Assembly (NCBI RefSeq): GCF_008180195.1
Contig: NZ_VTAV01000001.1
Coordinates: 744,001-808,000, forward strand
Direction of reading: 5' to 3'
DNA from: Sphingobacterium phlebotomi
GTDB taxonomy: Bacteria > Bacteroidota > Bacteroidia > Sphingobacteriales > Sphingobacteriaceae
Length of the DNA: 64,000 bases
In this document: positions 1-10,043 of the stretch, in pieces
Position numbering within the stretch: the stretch's first letter is position 1
Layout: each line of letters starts with the position of its first letter
The notes under the pieces: generated by a model
What the model was told of the DNA's origin: nothing
Seen by the model: the letters and a program-made list of their open reading frames with translations, nothing else
Database searches by the model: none
Position numbers and translations under genes: made by a program

Positions 1-2
1 GC

Positions 3-3000
3 CTGCTATACGGACCGGCACATCCACCGTTGATTCGTGGTCGCCAATATGCCATGATTGTGCAGGCGGTTGATCCCAGTGGTATGTCATTTTTCCGGAA
101 CAAGGGGATGAGTGAGGCTATTGCCTTTACCTATGGCGATCCCATCAAAGCACCGGTTATTATCAATCCGAGCCACAACAGTGAATTTACAGGTGCCCAA
201 CAGCTCCGATTCGATTGGAACGCAGATTTTGAAACCCCACCTAACACCCGGTACACTGTCCGCCTGTTCGAAATGGCAGACTCCGCAGGGCAAGTTATAT
301 CGACGCAGCCATTGATAACTTCCACGGTCGCCAATGCGCAACAGCTTACGTACGATCCGGTAACGATGCCTGCACTGACAAAAGGGAGACGCTATCGCGT
401 GCAAGTTACCGCTACGTCACCCGACGGGTCGGCTATGTTTGTCGATGAAGGGCAAAGTCGTCCGGTTGATTTTAGATATGGTGCTGAATTAGCACATCTG
501 GATACCGCCGGCAAGCAAGAGACGACCATCCGCGGAAGGTTGGTGTATCGATTCAAAGGAGACCCATTAGGTGCAACCTATCCGATAGCCAACCAAGAAG
601 TATACCTATCCAAAGTCTATGGGATTGCCCATGCCGATGAATACGGTATCAGCAGCATTGCCGATCCTTCGATGGTGGTGACCCAGGCATTGCAAAGAGA
701 GGATATGATGAACGGCGAATCTGTTATGACGGATGCAGATGGTAATTTTGAACTCAAAATCTATATGTCATCTCTTGACAGCGCAGGGGTTATCCCCACG
801 GAGAAATGGGAAGAAAATGTCAACCTCGGAAGGAATCAAGTCATACCCGGCCTGATGATGAGGCAAAATCAAGAGATTGGAAAGTTGAAAGGACAATTAG
901 GGGTTTACTATAAGGTAAATGTCAATAATCCTCACTTTCTCCAAAGTCAGGAATACCTGCAGATTCAACCCGGAGCGGCCAGGGATCTGGATGATGTCAT
1001 GATCGATGCCAATAGCTATTCCCTGTCCATTAATGTGCGGGAAGTATTCAATGGTCTCGAAGGAGATTATGTGTCCGGTGCCAAAATACGTCTTTATCGT
1101 GAACGCCGGTTCAAAGAAGACAAAACCTACGGTATACCGCTTTATGAGGGTGATATTACAAATGAATCGACCCTGCTATCGGCGCTGTCTGACGACAAGG
1201 TGCTGATTGCAGAGCGTACCACCCCGGAGCTGACCAACAAAAAATCTGCTGAAGAGGCAAGGATCGTTTTTAATAATCTATTTAAGAACCTTCCCGCCGA
1301 TGCTTATCAATACAAAATAGAGTTGGTCGAGGGTAGTTTCGTGGCCCGGGAAATGGAGTTTTCGACAGTCGTCAATGCAGTAAGCAAAACCGGTAATACG
1401 AATACGACTGGTACTGGTGCAAAGACGGGTACAAACAACCTCAACACGCTGTCAGGTATTCAAAAAGCACCGGAAGTCTCCTTCGATATGAATAAGCTGA
1501 TCCAGGGAGCGGTAGAAAGCGGGAACAAAAGCCCAAAAGCTGTACAGACGCTCAACACGGGAGGATTGAACAGCATCCCGACCAAATCTGCCCTAGGATC
1601 GCTGTACGGGCGCCCAGAGACTCCCAGCAATTATACCACCAGCAAGTGGACGAACTATGGGTATCGTGAGCAGCCCGAAATAGCTTACTTGACCTTGAAA
1701 AAGGAACTACACACGCCACCGCGAACTAAGGTAACGGGAAAGCTTAACTACGCCTTTAAGAATATGAAAGGTGTGCCCGATCAGCCGTATGCGAATATGA
1801 AAGTTAAGCTGATGGTCTTCTATGAATACCAGAAACAAAATACGTCTAATACAAACAATAACATGACGACGCATGTTGCGGCCGGTGCAACCAATTTCTA
1901 TACACTATCCGCTATGGTCAACCTTAATGGAACACCTGCCAAACTCGCAACGGGCAACACGGTATTTATTAATGGTAAGGACGTAGCAGATAATGGTAAA
2001 GTGCTGCAAACGGTTACGACCGATGCGCAGGGTAATTTTGAATTTGATTTCCCAAACAGTGATCTAAACGGAAAGTATGAAAGTGGCGTGCTCACAAATG
2101 GCATGAGCGGAGATTTGTATGGCGCTAGTGATGTCACATTCCGACGGGTTTACCGCATCGTTCCGGATGAGCCGTATTACTGCGCGCTCGATGAGAATGT
2201 GATCGTACAGCCGTGGGAAAGCAAAGACATGGGGACACTTGTATCTTTTGTCCGGACGTACAACCTAAGGGTCAATGTGTCTAAGGTGGATAAAGCCGTC
2301 AACCCGACAAGCGCAACGGCGTTTCCTCATGTGCCCGTTGCCCTCTATCGGGATATAGATGCCAAAGCAAAGGCCGCTTTACCAACCATTCCCGGCCTAG
2401 ATCTCAATCAAAGTGGCGTCAGCCCCCATTCAGGATTGCCGAATAGCGGTGTTACCTTTGCTGTGCAAGGCGTGACCACGTCCGATCCTGCTCCTTGGAC
2501 AAACGCGGGTCAATTCGCAAGTCTGTCAGCGCTTGGCATCAAAGGACCAAACCTATCGGGTGATCGTGAGCTGAACAAGCCGATAGGCACCAAGAGCCAA
2601 GCCTCGGTCGAAAAGAACAATATCGCTGCAATCACAGCCGTGTACACGCCTAATGTCAATGCGACATTTACAGGTATGACGATCCATAATGGAATGGTAG
2701 AAAATATAACCAACAATGTGCTATCCGCGCTGTATAGTTATACGAAAGTCAGGGACATGGTATACAGTACCGAGACATCCAACAATAGCTATGTTCTTTT
2801 TGAAAATGTGGTGACGCTCCCCGCCAATAAACCTGGTTATAAGGATAGCTATGTTTTCCATGCCGACAACAAGGGAAGGACAGACATCGTGGCATTCGAA
2901 GGACTGGTTCACAAGGTGGATCACCGTTCTCCTCCCATGAATATGGCATTAGAGAACGAAAAGAAAGCTATTCTCCCTCCGTTTGGCTATCAGATAAGTG

Positions 3001-6000
3001 ATCAGGAAATTGTATTTAACTATGAATTTGACCCGAATGAAACACTTAACTTTTCCTTAAGACTTGTACCTAAGCCAACTGTTATCCGGGGAAGGGTGAT
3101 TGACAATAGTACGACCTTGGGTATAAAAGGCGTGCAGGTAAAGGCACAAGTCATGGTCAACGGCAAGACCTATCAAAATCAACGAGAAAATTTTCTGCTC
3201 GAAGATTGGGCAACTACGGACGAACATGGGTATTATAGCTTTGAATCATTGGCAAAGAGATTGGAGTCTTTTAACCCCGAAGTGATTAATACAGGACGTG
3301 TTTGTTATGGATGTGAAAATAATGTGTCCATCTTGTCAGCCCCAGGATACGAAAAGCAAACGGCAAAACTACCTGTCATTGCCCACGGTCTAACAGGGCA
3401 ACAGATACCGATCGATTTTTCATTGAAACCAATGGGTATGGATGCCTACGGCTATGTAATGGACGCGGAGACCAATAAGGGTGTTACGGCGAGAGTAAAG
3501 ATGAAAGTCAATGGAAAATGGGTGGATACCTTTGCCGAACAGGATGGTAGTGCGCATACAGGAATCGTCTTTACCGGCCATGCCGCCACATTTGCAGCTC
3601 AGAATTTTGAAAATACCATCGTGGATACCAAAGCGAATCCCGATAAGGCCATAACTATCGGGAAATACGGTAGCCTACAGACTACAACCGCCACGCAAGG
3701 ACAAAGTGCAACAGGTATTTCTACGGTGTTTAAGGTTGATTTGAACGCAGGCAACAACTATGTGATACAAAGTGCGTTTAACTCACCAAGCTACCAAAAC
3801 GGAAATCTCCAAATCGTCAATGCGGCTACCAACCAGACGATTAACCAAGGTACGTTCAGCAGTACGGCGAGCCAGAGCCTAAGCACCGCCGTGAACGAGA
3901 CGTTCATGGTCGGCAGCCAGCTCATAGCCATCGGTCGGCAAAAATTTATTATAGACCTGCCCACCCGTCCGGATTCTATCATCATCATGCCTTACGATCC
4001 GGCATATCTGACACTCACGGCGGCAGTCAACCCTTCGGGACCGGGCGCATTTCTCGGAGACTTCAAACTGCAAAAACGAAAGCATAAAATTAAGGTGCGC
4101 GTCAAAACCAGCGACGGACGAACGGTGCCAAATGCCAGTGTATATATCGAGGGAGCAGGGGAAGAACACATCAACACCAATGGCAGTGGAGAGGCCCGAT
4201 TCGAGTTTGTCAACAATTCGAAGAGCAACTTCAATATCTATGTCAAAAACCGTGGTGTAGAAATAACGGCAAACGGGATGTATATGATGGTGTTCAATGC
4301 TATTCCGTTTATACCGACCAGCAAAAACAATGTACACAGCGAGGATGATTTGCAAGAAACGGTCGTCGACATTACGGTCATGCCGGCCGTTAAAATCACC
4401 GGAACAGTACGTTTTGCCCAAAGTGATACACCTGTCAAAGATGCCTTGGTCTATCTGGATCTCGGGCAAGGTTCCAATTCCGAAAGTCAGGCCTATACCG
4501 ATGCCAATGGCAGATATGAGCTGCTGATACCCAAATATACCTATTGGGATGGCGGTACTGGCACCCTAGAAGTTGTGTCTGCAAAAATAAAAGGCAGTTA
4601 CCACGAGGATGCAAAAACCTATGTCGGAACCGAGCGGATGGTCAATATGGTTGCCGGTAGTAGTAGCATAAATGATATAGATCTTGTTATCAACGAGTTG
4701 GGGGATATCGATATCAGCAAGTTGTACGGTTTTGATTTCCGATTGGAAAAATACGAACAGAACGGCGAGGAATACACGGTCTCGGGCGAGGTCATCCAGG
4801 TAGCCGAAAATGATAATTTCGCCCTACGAGCATTGGCTGACAGACGATTGGCACTCAAAGTGTCCAATCTCAAAGTTCGCAAATCAAGCCTGCGCAATGC
4901 GAGCAATATACCGATTGCTGTACCTGTAACCGAGCAGATTACATTTGTCAACCAAAAGACACAGATTCGTGCCTTTGAACACTACAATGCCGAATTGATG
5001 GGCGAATCGTCCGGTATCGTGCTTAACCGGCTATCGTCCGATAGCACCGGTACCATACAGGGCAAGGTTCGTCTGGTAGACAATTCGTTTAACTTCCCGA
5101 CGAGCTACATGACCATCGAAAAGACCGACTTCTACTTAGGAAATTACGGCGATACGGATCTGACCAAAAAAATGATTTTGGACGTATTCCGTACAGGAAA
5201 CGAAGCACTTTCCGGCAAGTATTCCATCAGCAGAGATCGGGGAGAGGCTATCTCGTTTAAGTACCTCGGTTTTGACGGTGTCAGTGATACTAAAGATGAT
5301 CGGGAATCCTTTATGGATAAAGAAGGAACACATCTCTTCCTCACGCTCAACCCGAAGATACAGGGTGGTCTCACGATCCGTATGGAAGCCGGCAAGGCAC
5401 AGATTACCCACGATGGCATCCGGCCGCTTACCGGAATGGGGGAAGTAACGATCAATCTGGACAAATGGAAAATTGTCAGCAAGTCCTGGAATCTGGCACC
5501 AAATTCCGGTGGTATCGTCTTGAACAACAGCACGCTGTTTACCGGGCGTGCGGATATCGCACTGCCGAAAATCTCCATTATCCCCGGTGAATTGATATTT
5601 CACGATGCCGATCCCAATGATCTCCGGGATAAATTATATCTGGGTGGTACGGCTAAAGTAAAACTGAACATGATGTCCGGTACCGAAGCGGTATTAATCT
5701 ACGATCCGGATGTAGGTCGGGTTGCAGGTAAAGGACACTTTAAGTTTACACTAACGAACAGAAGCGGCGAAGCGGCTTATGTCAGTGGATTGGAAGGCAT
5801 GACCAGATCGAGCGACAAAATTATATTTGCATATGTATCTATATTGAGTAACGACGAGGAACTGACCAGCTTCAAAAAGAATGCTGCGCCGATTACCTTG
5901 TATAATCAAGCGTCGTTTAGTCCAGTTTCCTTCTTCAGCACGACCGACCGGGTGGTATTTACGGGTAGCACCAACCTACATATACCCAAGGCGCCGGACA

Positions 6001-7496
6001 ATATCAACACGACGTTAAGCTATTATGCCGGAGATGGAGGTAGAAACAGAATGGTGCTGTCACATCTGGATTTCTCCTTTATCGGCGATGGTGGAACGGA
6101 ATTCCGAACGATCAGCAAGGGCGAAAACGACCAGCTGTTTAATGCCCAGGGATTGGGTATAGCCGGGGTCATCACCTTGCCAAAATCCGATCAGAAAATA
6201 TACACCCATCTGGTCAGTATGGTGACGGACAATGTAACCGGGGGAGCCGCTGCCGAAGTCAAAAAACAAACCGAACTCCTCCTAGGGGATTTTAAGAGTG
6301 AAGCAGAGAACTTTGCTGCCAGCATGGTCGATGAGGTCTTGAACGATCCGGCAATCTCGGGTATGCGAGATGAGATTATCGGCTTTTTGGATCAGGGACA
6401 GAGCACCTATGGCCAGGCGATGGCTATGGCTGAATCAGGTTCGCAGCTGTTAACTGACCTGGCGGGACGTATGCGGCTTGCGGGCCAAGGTCTTGGCGTA
6501 GTCAATTCGTTGATTGATGGTAATCCCATCGGTAGTATGATGCAGCTCAACGGCTTGATAGAAGGCGTTACCGGAATCAATGTGAAAGATGCTGCAGAGC
6601 AGAAAGTTAAGCAAGTTGCCATGCAAACGGTGAAAGCCGTTATGGAGGAACTACCGGTTGACAATCTTGCCGATGGATTGGCAGGAGGTAACGGTGGATT
6701 CTCTGGAAGTAAGTTCGACTTTGACTTCAAAAACGGCCGTGTCAAGGGTAGCCTCAGTATGCCCTTATTGACAGCTGGTGTAGTTACATTAAACAACATA
6801 CAGATTGAAATGTTGTTTGAACCCAAAGGATGGTACTTCTTTGCCGGAGCAAAAGTAACAGCCCCGGTTCCTATCATATTCCCGGTGGATGTAGGGATCG
6901 GCATAGGTTACTATCCTGAGTTGACGCCACAGATCGAACAGCAGATGACCAGCAGATCGTATGTTAAGAAATTGCCGTCGACGTTCCATACGAACGGGTT
7001 AAGAGGCTTCCTGATCACCGGTAGACGGGATTTTCTCCCGGAGTTTAAAATTAAGTTTGGTGCAGGGGATTTTGCGGCCTTTGCATTGGGTATCCCCAAT
7101 GTGGAAGTAGGGGCATCAGTAGGGCTTGACGCCCGTATCTACGGGAATTTTGCAGCCCGACACCAACAGATATCCGTAGGAGCCATGTTGTTTGCCCATG
7201 CTTATGCTAAAGTTACCAGCATCGGCTGTAGCATAAGTGGTGATGTCCGTGCCGAAGTGGGGGTCAAAGCGACGTTTACCAATAGTAGCGATAACGGTTT
7301 TTCACTCGATGCCAAGGGATGTTTCTCCGCAGCGGTAGCTGCGGAACTCGATTGTACACTTTTTTCGAAAGGCTTTGATATGGATGTCATGGGACTGTTG
7401 ACTTTGTGTGTTGGCGGTGGATGTACCAAAGGCGTTGATTTCGAATTTACCAAAGGATCCGGAAGCTGTAGTAATAGTGATGCTTTTGATTATTAA
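3..7496 (+). CDS. Giant repeat-rich envelope protein, 5'-truncated by window edge
   Basis: The reading frame is open from the first bases of the window, so the true start lies upstream; about 2,497 residues are visible. The visible N-terminus has an Ig/fibronectin type III-like module. It is followed by many modules resembling carboxypeptidase regulatory-like beta-sandwiches, each marked by a T-D-A-x-G-x-F/Y-x-F/L type motif (for example VMTDADGNFEL, TTDAQGNFEF, TTDEHGYYSF, AYTDANGRYEL). A Thr/Asn/Gly-rich linker lies near 1,390-1,450 nt. The last ~300 residues are different: Gly-rich, with alternating hydrophobic strands and several Cys. This suggests a large extracellular or periplasmic adhesin or scaffold; no catalytic motif was seen. 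The next gene starts 10 nt downstream, so the two are probably co-expressed. Function unknown. Confidence 0.8.
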   Translation: MLYGPAHPPLIRGRQYAMIVQAVDPSGMSFFRNKGMSEAIAFTYGDPIKAPVIINPSHNSEFTGAQQLRFDWNADFETPPNTRYTVRLFEMADSAGQVISTQPLITSTVANAQQLTYDPVTMPALTKGRRYRVQVTATSPDGSAMFVDEGQSRPVDFRYGAELAHLDTAGKQETTIRGRLVYRFKGDPLGATYPIANQEVYLSKVYGIAHADEYGISSIADPSMVVTQALQREDMMNGESVMTDADGNFELKIYMSSLDSAGVIPTEKWEENVNLGRNQVIPGLMMRQNQEIGKLKGQLGVYYKVNVNNPHFLQSQEYLQIQPGAARDLDDVMIDANSYSLSINVREVFNGLEGDYVSGAKIRLYRERRFKEDKTYGIPLYEGDITNESTLLSALSDDKVLIAERTTPELTNKKSAEEARIVFNNLFKNLPADAYQYKIELVEGSFVAREMEFSTVVNAVSKTGNTNTTGTGAKTGTNNLNTLSGIQKAPEVSFDMNKLIQGAVESGNKSPKAVQTLNTGGLNSIPTKSALGSLYGRPETPSNYTTSKWTNYGYREQPEIAYLTLKKELHTPPRTKVTGKLNYAFKNMKGVPDQPYANMKVKLMVFYEYQKQNTSNTNNNMTTHVAAGATNFYTLSAMVNLNGTPAKLATGNTVFINGKDVADNGKVLQTVTTDAQGNFEFDFPNSDLNGKYESGVLTNGMSGDLYGASDVTFRRVYRIVPDEPYYCALDENVIVQPWESKDMGTLVSFVRTYNLRVNVSKVDKAVNPTSATAFPHVPVALYRDIDAKAKAALPTIPGLDLNQSGVSPHSGLPNSGVTFAVQGVTTSDPAPWTNAGQFASLSALGIKGPNLSGDRELNKPIGTKSQASVEKNNIAAITAVYTPNVNATFTGMTIHNGMVENITNNVLSALYSYTKVRDMVYSTETSNNSYVLFENVVTLPANKPGYKDSYVFHADNKGRTDIVAFEGLVHKVDHRSPPMNMALENEKKAILPPFGYQISDQEIVFNYEFDPNETLNFSLRLVPKPTVIRGRVIDNSTTLGIKGVQVKAQVMVNGKTYQNQRENFLLEDWATTDEHGYYSFESLAKRLESFNPEVINTGRVCYGCENNVSILSAPGYEKQTAKLPVIAHGLTGQQIPIDFSLKPMGMDAYGYVMDAETNKGVTARVKMKVNGKWVDTFAEQDGSAHTGIVFTGHAATFAAQNFENTIVDTKANPDKAITIGKYGSLQTTTATQGQSATGISTVFKVDLNAGNNYVIQSAFNSPSYQNGNLQIVNAATNQTINQGTFSSTASQSLSTAVNETFMVGSQLIAIGRQKFIIDLPTRPDSIIIMPYDPAYLTLTAAVNPSGPGAFLGDFKLQKRKHKIKVRVKTSDGRTVPNASVYIEGAGEEHINTNGSGEARFEFVNNSKSNFNIYVKNRGVEITANGMYMMVFNAIPFIPTSKNNVHSEDDLQETVVDITVMPAVKITGTVRFAQSDTPVKDALVYLDLGQGSNSESQAYTDANGRYELLIPKYTYWDGGTGTLEVVSAKIKGSYHEDAKTYVGTERMVNMVAGSSSINDIDLVINELGDIDISKLYGFDFRLEKYEQNGEEYTVSGEVIQVAENDNFALRALADRRLALKVSNLKVRKSSLRNASNIPIAVPVTEQITFVNQKTQIRAFEHYNAELMGESSGIVLNRLSSDSTGTIQGKVRLVDNSFNFPTSYMTIEKTDFYLGNYGDTDLTKKMILDVFRTGNEALSGKYSISRDRGEAISFKYLGFDGVSDTKDDRESFMDKEGTHLFLTLNPKIQGGLTIRMEAGKAQITHDGIRPLTGMGEVTINLDKWKIVSKSWNLAPNSGGIVLNNSTLFTGRADIALPKISIIPGELIFHDADPNDLRDKLYLGGTAKVKLNMMSGTEAVLIYDPDVGRVAGKGHFKFTLTNRSGEAAYVSGLEGMTRSSDKIIFAYVSILSNDEELTSFKKNAAPITLYNQASFSPVSFFSTTDRVVFTGSTNLHIPKAPDNINTTLSYYAGDGGRNRMVLSHLDFSFIGDGGTEFRTISKGENDQLFNAQGLGIAGVITLPKSDQKIYTHLVSMVTDNVTGGAAAEVKKQTELLLGDFKSEAENFAASMVDEVLNDPAISGMRDEIIGFLDQGQSTYGQAMAMAESGSQLLTDLAGRMRLAGQGLGVVNSLIDGNPIGSMMQLNGLIEGVTGINVKDAAEQKVKQVAMQTVKAVMEELPVDNLADGLAGGNGGFSGSKFDFDFKNGRVKGSLSMPLLTAGVVTLNNIQIEMLFEPKGWYFFAGAKVTAPVPIIFPVDVGIGIGYYPELTPQIEQQMTSRSYVKKLPSTFHTNGLRGFLITGRRDFLPEFKIKFGAGDFAAFALGIPNVEVGASVGLDARIYGNFAARHQQISVGAMLFAHAYAKVTSIGCSISGDVRAEVGVKATFTNSSDNGFSLDAKGCFSAAVAAELDCTLFSKGFDMDVMGLLTLCVGGGCTKGVDFEFTKGSGSCSNSDAFDY

Positions 7497-7506
7497 ATTT
7501 ATACAG

Positions 7507-9480
7507 ATGAAAAATATAGTTTGTTTTTTTAGTGTTATTTTGCTTTATGCAAATAGCTTGTCCGGGCAAGAGCAGGCCACCGTCATCAACATGGTTAGCA
7601 CGCCGAATGGTATCTACGCCGATCTGAACAATATGGACTTTGGCAACAAAGGCTATGTCGTGCTACGGAAGGAAAATCAGCAAGCTGAATACCAACCGGT
7701 CTTGCAGCACGATCCGGTTCGCTCGGCCAAGGAACTGGGTAAGCGGATCAATGATCTGCTGTTCTATATGCCCGACTCCTCACCACTCTCGGATTCCACG
7801 GTCAATATGCTTTGGAGCTACTGGCATAATCCAGAGACCCAGATCGAGTTTGTGACGGCGCCTGCTCCCCACCTCAAATTGTACGTCGGGCTAGCCTTTC
7901 TCGATACGTCGGTAGCGTTGGGTAAAAGCTATGATTATATTATCGAAAACGAAGACGGTGATCGGTACAACGGTTCTGTTGTCCACCGACTAGACACGAT
8001 TGATTTCACGGCGATGCGGAGCTTTGATGTCGATCCGGGTGAGGGCTATCCCGAACTTAGGTTTCATTCATCAATTGTAAACGGAGCACCCAGCTTTGAA
8101 GTATACCGAAAGGTAAGTGGTGGATTTGACGATTTTGAAAAGATCCATACGACCAAAGGGATGGTCCTTAATGAAACCCAGGATTCTGTCATCTATTTTA
8201 CGCAGGATACGACCGTCCTCCAAAGTGTGCGATACGATTATTTTATCCGAGGTAAAGACCTCATGGGCAATCTCGGTATCGCATCCGATACCGTATCGCT
8301 GCAGGTAGGGGGGAATCGTAATGTCAATGCAGGCTTTAATATCAATACGGCCGCCGTAGACCGAGGCATTCGCATTACCTGGGATTCACTGGATCAGCGT
8401 TTTTCTCTCCAAAACATCGTCATCTACAAAAGTGCGGACTACGATACCGGTTATGCGTTGCTGGCAACATTGCCCGTAACGGATACGGAATATATCGATT
8501 ATGATGTCATCGGTGGAACAGATTATTATTATCAGGTATTGATTCAAGGTGAATCCAATATGTCGTTCGCCTCCGCACGTACGTCGGGTTTATATCAAGG
8601 AGTAGTCAATCTCGTTCCGCCCCATTCCGTACGGGGTGAAATCATGAACGGTAAGCCCGGCTTGAGTTGGATGCACCAGGACAGCCTCCATGTAGATGGT
8701 TACTACGTATACCGTGCTGTAGGTCGCAACGGAGAATTACAACAGGTGAGCAACATGATTCCCTACGAAAAGGATAGCGTCACGACCTTTCTGGACAGTA
8801 CAGCAACGGATGCCGGCGAAGTAATCTACTATGGCATCACAGCCGTATCCAAGACCCAGTCCTTGAGCCCGATGTCTGAACTGATTGCTATCAGTATTCC
8901 CGAGAGCAAGAATCATAGGATGTCTGCTCCCGATAGATTACAAGCTATCTGGATGGATCAAAACACGGTGTCTATCACTTGGCGGGATATGGATAGGTGG
9001 GAGGGAAGCATCGACCACTACAATGTCTATCGAAAACTTAAAGATAGTGCGCAGTTTCCTAAAGAACCGGTTGCCACCGTCGAAATCAATGAATTTGTGG
9101 ATACCTTGCGGGCAAACGATATGTATGATTACGCGGTACAGGCGGTCTCTATCCATGAAAACCAAAGCGCATTGAGCACAGCGATCAGTATTGAACGTAT
9201 CCCCGACAAGTTGCTACCGCCACTAAAGGTAAGAGTCATGGAAAACAAGGGGAAAGTGTACCTAACTTGGGATGGGAGCGAAGCACCTATAGAGAAGTAC
9301 CATATTTACCGGGTCGTCAACACGGAGCCACCGGTACTATACAAAACACTTGATGGGAACTTAACCGCTATCGAAGACACAGACGTCAAACAAGGAAATA
9401 ACTATCTCTATTATGTCGCCTGTGTCGACCAAGACGAGATGGAAAGCGATTGGAGTGAAGAAGTGATATATAGTCCCTGA
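7507..9480 (+). CDS. Exported fibronectin type III repeat protein
   Basis: A 657-residue protein. I start it at the ATG at 7507 rather than at an in-frame ATG at 7408. The 7507 start gives a clean signal peptide (MKNIVCFFSVILLYANSLSG, then QEQ) and avoids a long overlap with the preceding gene, whose stop lies 10 nt upstream. The C-terminal half contains four fibronectin type III-like domains of about 90 residues (from roughly residues 275, 375, 470 and 570), each with the W/L-x-W strand and a Y-x-Y/V-x-A-V strand (for example ITWDSLDQ, LSWMHQ, ITWRDMD, LTWDGSE). Because it is coupled to the giant repeat protein, it probably acts with it at the cell surface. No enzyme motif was seen. Confidence 0.8.
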   Translation: MKNIVCFFSVILLYANSLSGQEQATVINMVSTPNGIYADLNNMDFGNKGYVVLRKENQQAEYQPVLQHDPVRSAKELGKRINDLLFYMPDSSPLSDSTVNMLWSYWHNPETQIEFVTAPAPHLKLYVGLAFLDTSVALGKSYDYIIENEDGDRYNGSVVHRLDTIDFTAMRSFDVDPGEGYPELRFHSSIVNGAPSFEVYRKVSGGFDDFEKIHTTKGMVLNETQDSVIYFTQDTTVLQSVRYDYFIRGKDLMGNLGIASDTVSLQVGGNRNVNAGFNINTAAVDRGIRITWDSLDQRFSLQNIVIYKSADYDTGYALLATLPVTDTEYIDYDVIGGTDYYYQVLIQGESNMSFASARTSGLYQGVVNLVPPHSVRGEIMNGKPGLSWMHQDSLHVDGYYVYRAVGRNGELQQVSNMIPYEKDSVTTFLDSTATDAGEVIYYGITAVSKTQSLSPMSELIAISIPESKNHRMSAPDRLQAIWMDQNTVSITWRDMDRWEGSIDHYNVYRKLKDSAQFPKEPVATVEINEFVDTLRANDMYDYAVQAVSIHENQSALSTAISIERIPDKLLPPLKVRVMENKGKVYLTWDGSEAPIEKYHIYRVVNTEPPVLYKTLDGNLTAIEDTDVKQGNNYLYYVACVDQDEMESDWSEEVIYSP

Positions 9481-9505
9481 AAGGACGATCTTTAAAAGGG
9501 TAAAA

Positions 9506-10030
9506 TTATACGGTCTTCATGGCACTGATCAATGACGTGATACTTTTCGCATCTTTGACTGCCATTTTACCGGCGAGGATCAATCGTAGCTCGCGACGCT
9601 GTAAAGCTTCGTCGAAGAGCTTTATTTCCTCCTCCGATTCCGGAACCAGTTCGGCGACTTTTCGAGGTTTCGTGTTTTCATCAATAGCCACAAATGTATA
9701 GTACGCTTCATTTGATTTTATACGGGTGCCTTCTGGTAGGTTATGCGCAAAAATCTCCATGCGTACTTCCATCGACGAACTAAATGCGCGGGAAACCTTT
9801 GCCTGTATAGTAACCACTTCTCCTAGTTTGATGGAGCGTTTAAACGAAACATTATCCACCGATACGGTTACTACGGGGCTATTGGAGTGCTTTTGGGCTG
9901 CCATAGCCGAACAAATATCCATCCAGTATAATAATCGTCCGCCCATTAGATTGCCAAAAGTGTTGGTATCGTTCGGAAGTACAAGTTCGTTCATTTCCGT
10001 ATAGGATTCTTTTGCGAATTTTTTATTCAT
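9506..10030 (-). CDS. Acyl-CoA thioesterase (hotdog fold, BACH/YciA type)
   Basis: A 174-residue single hotdog-domain protein that should hydrolyse acyl-CoA to free fatty acid and CoA in the cytosol. Visible family features are the N-terminal LVLPNDTNTFGNLMGGRLL segment, with the catalytic Asn/Asp region and the G-G of the hotdog helix, then VVTVSVDNVSFKRSIKLGE, and a later NEAYYTFVAID strand. The C-terminal ~50 residues form a charged helical tail common in the BACH subgroup. It is the last gene of a three-gene minus-strand group (M28 peptidase, RmlD-like reductase, thioesterase), 13 nt after the reductase stop. It converges with the fibronectin-repeat gene, with only 25 nt between the stops and no clear hairpin. 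Substrate chain length cannot be inferred. Confidence 0.88.
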   Translation of the reverse strand: MNKKFAKESYTEMNELVLPNDTNTFGNLMGGRLLYWMDICSAMAAQKHSNSPVVTVSVDNVSFKRSIKLGEVVTIQAKVSRAFSSSMEVRMEIFAHNLPEGTRIKSNEAYYTFVAIDENTKPRKVAELVPESEEEIKLFDEALQRRELRLILAGKMAVKDAKSITSLISAMKTV

Positions 10031-10043
10031 GCGTTTGTTGTCG

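Noticed and set aside
3879..4469. 196-codon minus-strand ORF inside the giant repeat gene
   Set aside because: It lies wholly antisense to a well-supported coding frame, has no family resemblance, signal or promoter, and similar shadow frames occur along the gene (for example 5136-5603 and 6407-6904).
7408..7506. Longer N-terminus for the fibronectin repeat protein
   Set aside because: It would overlap the previous gene by 89 nt and hide a clean signal peptide that begins at 7507.
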